64,000 nt of DNA from DASUBN01 sp035465695 (GTDB taxonomy: Bacteria > Pseudomonadota > Gammaproteobacteria > Natronospirales > REEB76): contig DATIVR010000017.1 of NCBI GenBank assembly GCA_035465695.1, positions 1-64,000 of the forward strand, written 5' to 3'. A model generated the notes under the pieces. It was given only the letters and a program-made list of their open reading frames with translations, did not search any database and was not told where the DNA came from. Every line of letters starts with the position of its first letter. The first letter of the stretch is position 1. Position numbers and translations under genes: made by a program. Positions 51,800 through 60,402 of this stretch are shown here, piece after piece.

Positions 51800-53088
51800 A
51801 GCGTAACCACTTGTATCTCGCGCTGGCGCTGACGGGCCTGTTCGTTGCTCCGGCCCTTGCCGACACCTACGCCATCACCGGCGGCACGGTGTACACCCTC
51901 GGTGCCGCGGGCAAGATCGAGCACGGCACCGTGGTCATCAAGGACGGCAAGATTACGGCAGTCGGTGCCGGCGTGGCCATCCCCGCGGACGCCAAGCGCA
52001 TCGATGCCACCGGCAAGATGGTCACGCCGGGGATCATCGATCCCGAAAGCGTGTTCGGCCTGGACGAAGTGGATGCGGTCAATCAGACCCAGGACTCGGC
52101 CATCACCAGCACCCACTTCACGGCATCCTTCGATCCGACCGCAGGCATCAACCCGCGTTCCATGGTGATCCCCGTGAACCGCGTGGAAGGCGTGACCCGT
52201 GCGGTGATCGCGCCGGGCAACAACAGCAGCGTGCTGCAGGGCCGCGGCAGCGTGATCTCACTGGATGGGCTCACGGGCTATGTGCTGAAGGATCCGGTGG
52301 CGATGTTCGTGACGCTGGGCGAAGCCGGGCAGAAGACCGCCGGCGGTGCTCGCGCTGGCGCGCTCATGGCTCTGCGCGAAGCCTTCCAGGACGCCAAGGA
52401 CTATGCCGCCAACCGCGTGGCCTATGACAAGGCCGCGCGCCGCGGCTACAGCCTGTCGCGGGAAGATCTGGAAGCACTGCAGCCCGTCCTCAAGGGCAAG
52501 ATGCCGCTGGTGGTGCAGGTGGACCGGGCCAGCGACATCGAAGCCGCCTTGGCGCTGGCTTCCGAGTTCAGACTCAAGTTGGTGGTGTCCGGCGGTGCCG
52601 AAGCCTGGATGGTGGCGGACGAGCTGGCCAAGGCCAAGGTGCCGGTGATCCTCAATCCCACCCGCGATTTGCCGGAGGCCTTCGAGTCGCTGGGCGCGGA
52701 CTTCCAGGATGCGGTGCGCCTGCAGAAGGCCGGCGTACTCATCGCCTTCGAAGTGGGCGATACCCACAAGTCGTGGAACGTGCGCCAGTACGGCGGCATC
52801 GCGGTCTCCAATGGGCTACCTTGGCTGGAAGCGGTGAAGGCCATGACCCTGAACCCGGCCCGCATCTACGGCCTGGATAAAGGTGTGGGCACCCTGGAGG
52901 TGGGCAAGGACGCGGACTTGGTGGTGTGGAGCGGCGATCCATTGGAGGTCACGAGCTTCGCCGATCAGGTGTTCATCCGTGGCAAGGCCATCCCGATGAC
53001 CGACCGCCAGCGTGAACTGCGCGACCGTTATCTGCCTTACGTCAAACCGGATGCCCCGGTTTTGCCGCCAGCGTATTCCTCGCCCTGA
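51796..53088 (+). CDS. Exported amidohydrolase-like protein lacking metal ligands
   Basis: A 430-residue paralogue of the preceding protein with a signal peptide (about 1-22) and GTG start overlapping the upstream stop. The fold is kept (GTVVIKDGKITAVGAG, VTPGIID, ending NPARIYGLDKGVGTLEVGKDADLVVW), but the HxH site reads PESVF (E84, V86). The later His positions are replaced (VQVDRASD, VSGGAEAW) and the Asp motif is IAFEVGDTH. It is therefore probably non-catalytic and may serve as partner or regulatory subunit of the upstream enzyme. Confidence 0.88.
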   Translation: MKRNHLYLALALTGLFVAPALADTYAITGGTVYTLGAAGKIEHGTVVIKDGKITAVGAGVAIPADAKRIDATGKMVTPGIIDPESVFGLDEVDAVNQTQDSAITSTHFTASFDPTAGINPRSMVIPVNRVEGVTRAVIAPGNNSSVLQGRGSVISLDGLTGYVLKDPVAMFVTLGEAGQKTAGGARAGALMALREAFQDAKDYAANRVAYDKAARRGYSLSREDLEALQPVLKGKMPLVVQVDRASDIEAALALASEFRLKLVVSGGAEAWMVADELAKAKVPVILNPTRDLPEAFESLGADFQDAVRLQKAGVLIAFEVGDTHKSWNVRQYGGIAVSNGLPWLEAVKAMTLNPARIYGLDKGVGTLEVGKDADLVVWSGDPLEVTSFADQVFIRGKAIPMTDRQRELRDRYLPYVKPDAPVLPPAYSSP

Positions 53089-53172
53089 TGTGACAGTCCT
53101 GCCCGCGGCGAGGTCAACCTCGCCGCGGCCCTGGCGCTATACTTCCCGGACTCTTCCTCCGTGAGGCCGGGC

Positions 53173-53829
53173 ATGCGCGTCGTGATCCGTACAGTGCTGG
53201 GACTCTCCGCTGTCGCGCTGCTGCTCGGTGCCTCCAACTGCACCAAGAACAACGCTTCGGATGCCCCCCAGTTCGTCACCACCCTCACGGTGGAGGACAT
53301 CAGCGGCCAGACCAGTACCGCCTTCGCCCGGGGCCAGACCATCCAGTTCGTACTCACTATCCGCAGCCGCTCCGTCCAGTCGCAATCGCTGTTCTTCAAC
53401 AGCAGCGAGCTGTTGAACCTGGCGGTGGTGGACTTGGGCACCGCCAGCGTGGTGTGGACCTGCGACGGCGATGCCAGCAGCGTCACCACCCCCAGTTGCA
53501 CCATCAATGACAACGGTCTGGGCAAGCCCGCCAGCGGCGGCTCCGGCTTCAACGAGATGGACTTCGCCCCCTTCGAGACCAAGACCGTGACCGTCACCTG
53601 GAATCAGGCCAACAACGCCGGCAACCAAGTGGCCGGCAACGATGGCGGCACCGCCATCACCGATACCACCGGCAAGTACGAGGTGATGGGCGGGTTCACC
53701 GTCTACAACACCAAGGGTCCTGGCAATGCCGCCGACAACGGCAGCTCCATGGCGGAAGGGGCCCCCACTGCCGGCCAACTCTTCCCCAGCGTGTACCGCT
53801 CCACACTGAGCCCCTTCACCATCCACTGA
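53173..53829 (+). CDS. Exported protein with BsuPI-like beta domain
   Basis: A 218-residue product counted from the ATG at 53173; a GTG at 53161 would add four residues. A hydrophobic signal region (LGLSAVALLLGASNC) ends at a cysteine that fits a lipobox only loosely. The mature part is rich in strands (RGQTIQFVLTIRSRS, LLNLAVVDLGTASVVWTCDG, FETKTVTVTWNQ), resembling BsuPI-type (proteinase inhibitor) beta-sandwich domains. A lipoprotein or secreted inhibitor is possible; I am not sure of either. It is ten bases ahead of the sugar dehydrogenase gene. Confidence 0.68.
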   Translation: MRVVIRTVLGLSAVALLLGASNCTKNNASDAPQFVTTLTVEDISGQTSTAFARGQTIQFVLTIRSRSVQSQSLFFNSSELLNLAVVDLGTASVVWTCDGDASSVTTPSCTINDNGLGKPASGGSGFNEMDFAPFETKTVTVTWNQANNAGNQVAGNDGGTAITDTTGKYEVMGGFTVYNTKGPGNAADNGSSMAEGAPTAGQLFPSVYRSTLSPFTIH

Positions 53830-53838
53830 CGTAAGACC

Positions 53839-55089
53839 ATGGGCCGCCTGCCGTTCCTGTTGCTAGCCCTCTTCGTGTTGGGGGTTCGCAGCGCAGGCGC
53901 TGCGGCTGCCTGCGACAAGGACACCGGCATCACCCTGCCACGCGGGTTCTGCGCCACGGTGTTCGCCGACGATCTCGGTACGGCGCGCCATATGGTCGTC
54001 GGGACAGACGGCACCTTGTATGTGGCTCTGCAATCGGTGGAGAAGGGAGGCGCCTTGGTGGCCTTGCGTGACAGTAATGGTGACGGCCATGCGGACCAGG
54101 TGCGCCGCGTAGGTGATCAGGGCGGCAGCGGCGTGGCGCTCTACGGGGGCTACGTCTATTTCGCCACGCCGACCTCGGTGCTCCGTTATCGCATCGGCAA
54201 GGATGGGATACCGGATGCCGCTGCCCAGACCGTCGTGGATGGTTTTCCGGAGCAGGGCGAGCATGCGGCCAAGAGCATCGCCATCAGTGATGACGGCGAG
54301 CTTTACGTGAACGTGGGCGCGCCGTCCAATGCCTGCCAGAAGCAGGATCGGGCCGCTGGCTCCTGGGGCGAGGCACCTTGCCCGCTCCTGTCGGAGCACG
54401 GCGGCATCTGGCGCTTCGCGGCAGGCAAGACCGGCCAGCATTTCCCACGGGACGGCGAACGGTATGCCACCGGCATCCGCAATGCGGTCGCCATCACCTG
54501 GACGTCTGACGGTCTCTACGCGGCGCAGATGGGCCGTGACCAGTTGTCCGACAATTGGCCCAAGCTTTACAGCGATGCCCAGAGCGCGGAATTGCCGGGC
54601 GAGGAGTTGTTCGCCGTGCACCCGGGCGAGGATTTCGGCTGGCCATACTGCTACTACGACCAGATCCAGAAGAAGAAAGTGCAGGCGCCGGAATACGGTG
54701 GCGATGGGAAGAAGGTGGGCGACTGCGAAAAGTACGGCCAGCCACTCATCGCCTTTCCTGGGCACTGGGCGCCGGAAGCGTTGTTGTTCTATAGCGGGAA
54801 GCAGTTTCCCGCCGCGTACCGCAGCGGGGCGTTCGTGAGCTTCCATGGTTCCTGGAATCGGGCACCGCTTCCCCAGGCCGGATTCCGCGTGGTGTTCCTG
54901 CCCTTCAAGGATGGCAAGCCCGGTGCATACCAGACTTTCGCGGATGGCTTCGCGGCCAGACGCAGGATCGAGTCCTCCAGCGATGCCCGTTATCGGCCCA
55001 TGGGATTGGCCGAGGGTCCGCGTGGGTCGCTATATATAGGTGATACGCAGCATGGCCGGATCTGGAAGGTCATCTATACCGGGCGCTAA
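53839..55089 (+). CDS. PQQ-dependent sugar dehydrogenase family protein
   Basis: A 416-residue exported protein (signal peptide about 1-23) of the soluble glucose/sorbosone dehydrogenase family, a six-bladed propeller. Landmarks are RHMVVGTDGTLYVAL, HAAKSIAISDDGELYVNVG, YATGIRNAVAITW (Arg-Asn near the cofactor), EDFGWPYCYYD (family-typical) and HGSWNRA. It would oxidise aldoses using PQQ in the periplasm and pass electrons to a quinone or cytochrome acceptor. No PQQ synthesis gene is in the window. The upstream exported gene may be co-transcribed. Confidence 0.9.
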   Translation: MGRLPFLLLALFVLGVRSAGAAAACDKDTGITLPRGFCATVFADDLGTARHMVVGTDGTLYVALQSVEKGGALVALRDSNGDGHADQVRRVGDQGGSGVALYGGYVYFATPTSVLRYRIGKDGIPDAAAQTVVDGFPEQGEHAAKSIAISDDGELYVNVGAPSNACQKQDRAAGSWGEAPCPLLSEHGGIWRFAAGKTGQHFPRDGERYATGIRNAVAITWTSDGLYAAQMGRDQLSDNWPKLYSDAQSAELPGEELFAVHPGEDFGWPYCYYDQIQKKKVQAPEYGGDGKKVGDCEKYGQPLIAFPGHWAPEALLFYSGKQFPAAYRSGAFVSFHGSWNRAPLPQAGFRVVFLPFKDGKPGAYQTFADGFAARRRIESSSDARYRPMGLAEGPRGSLYIGDTQHGRIWKVIYTGR

Positions 55090-55151
55090 GACATCAGTCT
55101 GAACGCTGCGCTACGCATCCAGCTCCGCTTTGCGGCCCAGCCCGCACATCC

Positions 55152-55568
55152 ATGTCCTCCCGCTCGCCGCACGGCGAACCCGGTATGATGGCCGCCATCC
55201 TGGATGGCGGCGCTTCCATGCTCACGGTCCTGTCGTTCCTGTTCCTGGTGGTGATGCTGGCGGGGAGCGCGCTCGCGGTGCTGGAACGGCGCGGCCGGGC
55301 ACTGCCTCTCAAGGTCAGCGCCACCCACGGTGTGTTGGGCATACTCGCCATCGTGTTGCTGGTGATGCAAGCCATGGCGCATCCGGCCAATCATCCGGCC
55401 AATCTCGCCATCTTGATATTCATGCTGGCCGCCTTGGGCGGACTCCTGTTGTTTGCCTTCCGCGCCGCCAAACAGGCTCTGCCGCTCGGTGTGGTGTTGT
55501 TGCACGGGCTGTTCGCGGTGGTGGGACTCCTGTTCCTGGTGGTGGGTTGCCTGAGGGCGGGCGGCTGA
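55152..55568 (+). CDS. Small polytopic membrane protein
   Basis: Up to 138 residues with four hydrophobic helices (about 24-42, 57-77, 83-103 and 112-134). The start is uncertain: ATG at 55152 gives 138 residues, ATG at 55185 or 55188 about 127, and ATG at 55218, just before the first helix, 116. The stop overlaps the next gene (TGATG), so the two are coupled. No family is recognised. Confidence 0.68.
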   Translation: MSSRSPHGEPGMMAAILDGGASMLTVLSFLFLVVMLAGSALAVLERRGRALPLKVSATHGVLGILAIVLLVMQAMAHPANHPANLAILIFMLAALGGLLLFAFRAAKQALPLGVVLLHGLFAVVGLLFLVVGCLRAGG

Positions 55569-55960
55569 TGGAGACGCGTCCCATGCGGCTCACGCGACTG
55601 CACGCGTCCGGCGCGGCGCTGGACGTGGCAGCATTGGCGCTGTTGTTCATGGAGATCCTGCTCTGGGTGCCTGCCAGCCAGGCAGACCGCGATGTGTTGG
55701 TGCTGGTGGGCTGCGTAGTTCCCATCTCATTCGCCGTGTTTCTGCTGGTACCGCGCCGCGCCGGACTCCTGCGGGAGACCGCGGTCCCCGCCCGCTCGCT
55801 CATGGTCTACGCCACGCTTGGCGCGCCCATCGTGGTGGGGTTGCTCACGCTGCTACTGGTGGGCATGAGCCGGAGTTTCGACAGTTTTGCCGGTTTCGCC
55901 CTGGTGCTTGCGGCGGATGCCGGCCGCAATCTTTGCGAGTGGCTGCGCAACCGCCACTAA
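55568..55960 (+). CDS. Small polytopic membrane protein
   Basis: A 130-residue protein with four hydrophobic helices (about 15-36, 42-60, 75-97 and 100-118), arginine-rich ends and a C-terminal NLCEWLRNRH. It is coupled to the preceding membrane gene by a one-base overlap. I do not recognise a family; the pair may form a small membrane complex. Confidence 0.7.
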   Translation: METRPMRLTRLHASGAALDVAALALLFMEILLWVPASQADRDVLVLVGCVVPISFAVFLLVPRRAGLLRETAVPARSLMVYATLGAPIVVGLLTLLLVGMSRSFDSFAGFALVLAADAGRNLCEWLRNRH

Positions 55961-56143
55961 GCGGAATCCGCCACACGATGCCAAGGTCCTGCGTGGCGCG
56001 TCGATTGAAGCTCAAAGCGGCATGCCAGGACCGGAAATCCGGCCGAGAAGACCGTAAGACCGGTGATTCCCGTAGTGTGGGATTTGGGAATTTAGGCTAC
56101 TCTTGGGTCAAGTCTGGTTATGGAAAACCCGCGATAAGGGTCC

Positions 56144-58597
56144 ATGCCGGACCCGAAAAGGCGATTTTTCTGGGGTCCCATCACGCTCATGCCCGGCTTC
56201 CTCAAAAGCAAAACCGTCTGGAGCAGCGTCGTCATCTTCGCGCTGACCCTGCTGGCCCTGTTCCAGGGCGGCATGAGCGTGGAATGGGCGGGCTACGGCT
56301 TCGGCCATGCGCTCGCGCCCAAGCGCGCCGTCAATCCGCAGGTGGCGGTGGTGGCCATCGATGCCGCCGCCCTCAAGCAATACGGGCCATGGCCCTGGCC
56401 ACGCAGCACGCTGGCCAAGCTGGTGGACATACTGGGCGACGACAAGGCCGGCGTGGTGGCGATCACCGAGGACCTCTCGGCCCCGCAGAACGCCGTAGCG
56501 CTCGACTATCTCAACCAACTGCAGCCGCTCGCGACCGCTGCCAACGACACGGCCGTCACCGCCAAACTGGGGGAGGCCCAGGCCGCTCTCGACACCGATG
56601 GCGCACTCATGACCAGCATGGTGAAGTCCGGGCATGTGTTGATAGCGGCGCGGGGTTCCCGCACCAGCGCCGCCAAACCTGATTCCGACGGCAGCCCCGC
56701 CTTCACTCTCCCCATCGACGCGCCCAATGCCCCTACGGTGTCCTTCGACACGCCGTTGCCGAAGTTCGTCAATGCCGCCCGTGGCGTGGGATTCGTTGAT
56801 GAGGCCCCGGGGGCCGCGCAAGTGGCGCCACTGCTGGTGCAATACCAGGGCCACACGGTGGCGACCTTGGCGTTGTTGGCGGCCGCGCGTGAACAGGACA
56901 TCGAGATCAGCCGCATCGGCGTGCAGACCTTCGGCGGACTCACCCTGGGCGATGATGTCATCCGTACCAATCGCAGCATGGAAGTCCTGTCGCAGGATCG
57001 GGCTGGCGATATCCCGCGTTATGGTATCGGCGAAGTGCTGGCCGGCTCCGTCCCGGCGGAGAAGCTGGCAGGCAAAGTGGTGCTGGTGGGACGAGTGGAG
57101 ACCGGGCGCGAGCCGGTGCTGGCTGCCGCGGTGCTGGTGTCGGGCATCCTCAATGGCGATCTGATATCAACGCCGTTCTGGGCCTGGGGCTTGCGTGGCT
57201 TGCTGGTGGTGGCCGTGGGTCTCTATCTGGTCTTGCTGCTGCCGCGCCTCGGCCGCATCGCTGGGATCGCGCTCACCGCAGTAGTGGCGGTGAGCCTGTT
57301 GCTCGGTGAATTCCTGCCACTGCTCTCCCAGTCTTTATGGTTGCCGTTGATGTTGCCGTTGTGGTTCCTGGTGGTGGGTCATCTCGCTCTCGGCGCCATG
57401 AATTTCGTGCGCGAGCGTGGCGGCGTCTCCCGCGGCGCCATGTCGGAGCTCAACCGCGAGTACGCGATGGCATTGCAGGCACTCAACCGCTTCGACCACA
57501 GCTTCCAGCGCTTCAAGCTGTGTCTGCCCTCGCGCATGCTCTGCGATAACCTCATGAACCTCGGCCAGGAGCATGAGCGCGGTCGCCGTTACGCCCAGGC
57601 GCTGGAGGTCTATGCTTACATCCAGAAGATCGCACCGACCTACGAAGGACTCGGCGAACGGCTGGAACGGCTGCGGCAACTGGAGAGCACCCCGTCTCTC
57701 ACCCGCACCGGTGCCGCCTCCACGCTCTCTCGCGCACTCAATAGCGGCGGCGTGCAGAAGCCCATGTTGGGCCGCTATGAGCTGGTGCAGGAACTGGGAC
57801 GCGGCGCCATGGGCATCGTGTACCTCGGCAAGGACGCCAAGATCGGCCGGCAGGTGGCCATCAAGACACTGGCTTTGTCCGACGAGTTCGACGGCGATGC
57901 ATTGAAGGACGTGCATGACCGTTTCTTCCGCGAGGCGGAGACCGCCGGGCGTCTCAACCACAGCAACATCGTCACCATCTATGACGTAGGCGAGGACCAG
58001 GGCCTGGCCTACATCGCCATGGACTACCTGCAGGGCGAGTCGCTCGGAAAGTACACCGATTCCAAGAACCTGTTGCCCATGGGCGAGGCGCTCGCGGTGG
58101 CCGTCAAAGTGGCAGAGGGATTGGATTACGCACACAAGCACCACGTGGTACACCGGGACATCAAGCCCGCCAACATCATGTACGACCGCGGCACCGGCCG
58201 GGTGAAGATCACCGACTTCGGCATCGCCGCACTCACCGACATGAGCAAGACCAAGACCGGCACCATCCTTGGCAGCCCGCTGTACATGTCGCCGGAACAG
58301 GTGTCGGGCAACAAGCTGGACGGGCGTAGCGACCTGTATTCGTTGGGTGTCACGCTCTACCAGCTGCTGCGTGGCGAGCTGCCGTTCGAGGCTCCCTCAC
58401 TCACCGGTCTCATGTTCAAGATCGCCAACGAGCCGCATCCGGACGTGACCTTCCTGCGTCCCGACATCCCGCCTACAGTGAAGGTGGTGATAGACAAGGC
58501 GCTGCAGAAGGATCCCGATGCGCGCTTCCAGACCGGGATGGAATTTGCCAACGCCTTGCGCCTCGCACTTGGCGTGCGCAAGCGTGCGCCCGCCTGA
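56144..58597 (+). CDS. CHASE2-domain serine/threonine protein kinase
   Basis: An 817-residue membrane kinase: one N-terminal helix (about 24-42), a CHASE2 extracytoplasmic sensor (about 60-340), three transmembrane helices (about 345-418), a TPR-like linker (near 475-520) and a Hanks-type kinase (about 543-810). Kinase motifs: GRGAMGIVYLG, VAIKTL, HVVHRDIKPANIMYD, ITDFGIAAL, LGSPLYMSPEQVSG and GRSDLYSLGVTLYQLL. All catalytic residues appear present. It should phosphorylate Ser/Thr of unknown targets in response to a periplasmic signal. The ATG at 56144 follows AAGGG; ATG at 56189 would shorten it by 15 residues. Confidence 0.93.
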   Translation: MPDPKRRFFWGPITLMPGFLKSKTVWSSVVIFALTLLALFQGGMSVEWAGYGFGHALAPKRAVNPQVAVVAIDAAALKQYGPWPWPRSTLAKLVDILGDDKAGVVAITEDLSAPQNAVALDYLNQLQPLATAANDTAVTAKLGEAQAALDTDGALMTSMVKSGHVLIAARGSRTSAAKPDSDGSPAFTLPIDAPNAPTVSFDTPLPKFVNAARGVGFVDEAPGAAQVAPLLVQYQGHTVATLALLAAAREQDIEISRIGVQTFGGLTLGDDVIRTNRSMEVLSQDRAGDIPRYGIGEVLAGSVPAEKLAGKVVLVGRVETGREPVLAAAVLVSGILNGDLISTPFWAWGLRGLLVVAVGLYLVLLLPRLGRIAGIALTAVVAVSLLLGEFLPLLSQSLWLPLMLPLWFLVVGHLALGAMNFVRERGGVSRGAMSELNREYAMALQALNRFDHSFQRFKLCLPSRMLCDNLMNLGQEHERGRRYAQALEVYAYIQKIAPTYEGLGERLERLRQLESTPSLTRTGAASTLSRALNSGGVQKPMLGRYELVQELGRGAMGIVYLGKDAKIGRQVAIKTLALSDEFDGDALKDVHDRFFREAETAGRLNHSNIVTIYDVGEDQGLAYIAMDYLQGESLGKYTDSKNLLPMGEALAVAVKVAEGLDYAHKHHVVHRDIKPANIMYDRGTGRVKITDFGIAALTDMSKTKTGTILGSPLYMSPEQVSGNKLDGRSDLYSLGVTLYQLLRGELPFEAPSLTGLMFKIANEPHPDVTFLRPDIPPTVKVVIDKALQKDPDARFQTGMEFANALRLALGVRKRAPA

Positions 58598-58645
58598 CAT
58601 AACTCAGTCAGAAAACAACTGCACCTGATAACTGTTTCACAAATC

Positions 58646-58672
58646 CGTTACAAAGCACCGACTTATGTAACG
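58646..58672. promoter_or_regulatory. Inverted repeat CGTTACA-N13-TGTAACG
   Basis: Perfect 7-bp arms 13 bases apart, 86 bases before the outer-membrane protein gene, in a locally AT-richer stretch. It is a candidate operator for that gene. Confidence 0.45.
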
Positions 58673-58757
58673 AATGCCTTCGGCACGCCGATGCCGACGG
58701 CTAGAGTGCGGTTGCGTGGCTGCATATGCGCCGCATCCCTGACGGAGAAGAACAAAG

Positions 58758-59312
58758 ATGATCATGCGTATCCTCACCGCATCGCTGCTGCTGGCGGCGG
58801 CGCTGCCAATCGGCGCCCAGGCGGATAACTTCGATTACACCTATGCCGAGGGCTCGGTCATCAGCGTGAATCCCAGCAACAGCAGCGGCAGTCCTTCCGG
58901 TCCTGGCGTGGACGGTTCCCTGGCGCTGGCTCCCAATGCCCATGTGTTCGCCGGCTACAGCCACGTGTCATGCTGCAACATCAGCCGGAACACCTTCGAC
59001 ATCGGCGCGGGATGGAATACGCCTCTCGCCCAGCAACTGGACCTGTTCGTGGACGGCGAATTCCTGAGCGTCAACAGCAGCGGCAATGGCACCGATAGCG
59101 GTTGGGGCGCCACCGGCGGCCTGCGTTGGTGGCTGGTGGATCGCCTGGAGTTCGACGGCACTGTGAGCCACACCGATATCAGCGGCAACACCGAGAACAC
59201 CCTGGGGGCCCGCGTGCTGTGGACCTTCGATCCGCACTGGCGCGTGTTCGCCGGTGCCAGCAATAACTCGGACGAGAACGTCTACATGATCGGCGCGCGC
59301 TACGACTTCTGA
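58758..59312 (+). CDS. Outer-membrane beta-barrel protein, hypothetical
   Basis: The 184-residue product has a signal peptide (about 1-22, IGAQADN) and a chain of amphipathic strands: FDYTYAEGSVISVN, HVFAGYSHVSCCN, NTFDIGAGWNTPL, GATGGLRWWLVDRLEFDGTV, DPHWRVFAGASNN and the terminal NVYMIGARYDF. A C-terminal Phe and the eight-strand pattern fit a small OmpA/OprF-like barrel. The exact family is not recognised. A GACGGAGA ribosome site and a strong terminator frame it as a single-gene unit. Confidence 0.82.
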   Translation: MIMRILTASLLLAAALPIGAQADNFDYTYAEGSVISVNPSNSSGSPSGPGVDGSLALAPNAHVFAGYSHVSCCNISRNTFDIGAGWNTPLAQQLDLFVDGEFLSVNSSGNGTDSGWGATGGLRWWLVDRLEFDGTVSHTDISGNTENTLGARVLWTFDPHWRVFAGASNNSDENVYMIGARYDF

Positions 59313-59335
59313 CGTCGCGCGCAGCCTGAGCGAGA

Positions 59336-59362
59336 AGCCCTCCGCGCGAGGGCTGCTTTTTT
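59336..59362 (+). terminator. Rho-independent terminator after the barrel gene
   Basis: Arms AGCCCTC (59336-59342) and GAGGGCT (59348-59354) with a five-base loop are followed by GC and six T residues, 24 bases after the stop. Confidence 0.92.
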
Positions 59363-59409
59363 GCCCGGAAAGAATGTGCGAGAATGCCGCATCTTCCGGG
59401 AGTTCCGCC

Positions 59410-60402
59410 ATGGACAAGACCTTCACCGCTTTCCGCATCCACGAGATCGAGAAGAGGATCTCGGCCCGCTTCGAGCAGTTGACGCTCGACGACCTCTCGC
59501 CGGGTGAGGTGGTGGTGAAGGTGAGCCACTCCAGCGTCAACTATAAGGACGCGCTGACCGCCACCGGCAAAGGCAAGATCCTGCGACGCTTCCCCTTGGT
59601 CGGAGGCATCGACCTCGCAGGTACCGTGGCCAGCTCCAGCGACAAGCGCTACAAGAAGGGCCAGAAGATCCTGGTCACCGGCTGCGGCCTGGGCGAGGAC
59701 CATGACGGCGGATACGCCGAATATGCGAGGGTGAAGGGCGAGTGGGTGATCCCCATGCCGAAGGGCTTCACGCCCGAGACCGCCATGATGGTAGGTACCG
59801 CCGGCTTCACCGCCGCGCTCGCCATCGAGAAGCTGGAACACAATGGGCTGAATCCGAAAGGCAAACCCGTGATCGTCACCGGCGCCACCGGCGGCGTGGG
59901 TAGCATCGCGGTGAACATGTTGGCCAAGAGGGGCTATGAGGTGGTGGCCGTCACCGGCAAGAAGGAGTCCCAGGACTATCTCAAGCAGCTCGGCGCTTCC
60001 AGCATCCTGCTGCGTAGCGAGATCGATTATGGCAGCAGGCCCTTGGAACGCATCCAGTGGCAGGGCGCCGTGGACAACGTCGGTGGCGAGATGCTCACAT
60101 GGCTTACCCGCACCACAGACTGGTGGGGCAGCATCGCTTCCATCGGGCTGGCTGGCGGCCACGAACTGCACACGACGGTGATGCCCTTCATCCTGCGCGG
60201 CGTGAACCTGCTCGGCATCAACTCCATGGCCACGCCGCGCAAGACCCGACTCAAGGTCTGGAACCGTATCGCCGGCGACCTCAGACCCAGCAAGCTCAAG
60301 CTCATCGGTCACCAAATGGTGGTATTCGACCAATTGCCCCAGGTCTTTCCCAAGATCCTGGACGGCCGACACCTGGGTCGCATCTTCGTAAAAATCTCAT
60401 GA
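59410..60402 (+). CDS. acuI: Acrylyl-CoA reductase / YhdH-type quinone oxidoreductase
   Basis: A 330-residue medium-chain dehydrogenase of the YhdH/AcuI group, which reduces acryloyl-CoA to propionyl-CoA with NADPH. Landmarks: HSSVNYKDALTATGKGK, FPLVGGIDLAGTV, VGTAGFTAALAIEKLEHNG, VTGATGGVGSIAVNML (NADPH loop), VVAVTGKKESQDYLKQLGA and SIASIGLAGGHEL. The ATG at 59410 follows a CGGGAG stretch. The stop overlaps the CysH-like gene by four bases. Product propionyl-CoA would feed the prp operon 900 bp downstream. Confidence 0.92.
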   Translation: MDKTFTAFRIHEIEKRISARFEQLTLDDLSPGEVVVKVSHSSVNYKDALTATGKGKILRRFPLVGGIDLAGTVASSSDKRYKKGQKILVTGCGLGEDHDGGYAEYARVKGEWVIPMPKGFTPETAMMVGTAGFTAALAIEKLEHNGLNPKGKPVIVTGATGGVGSIAVNMLAKRGYEVVAVTGKKESQDYLKQLGASSILLRSEIDYGSRPLERIQWQGAVDNVGGEMLTWLTRTTDWWGSIASIGLAGGHELHTTVMPFILRGVNLLGINSMATPRKTRLKVWNRIAGDLRPSKLKLIGHQMVVFDQLPQVFPKILDGRHLGRIFVKIS

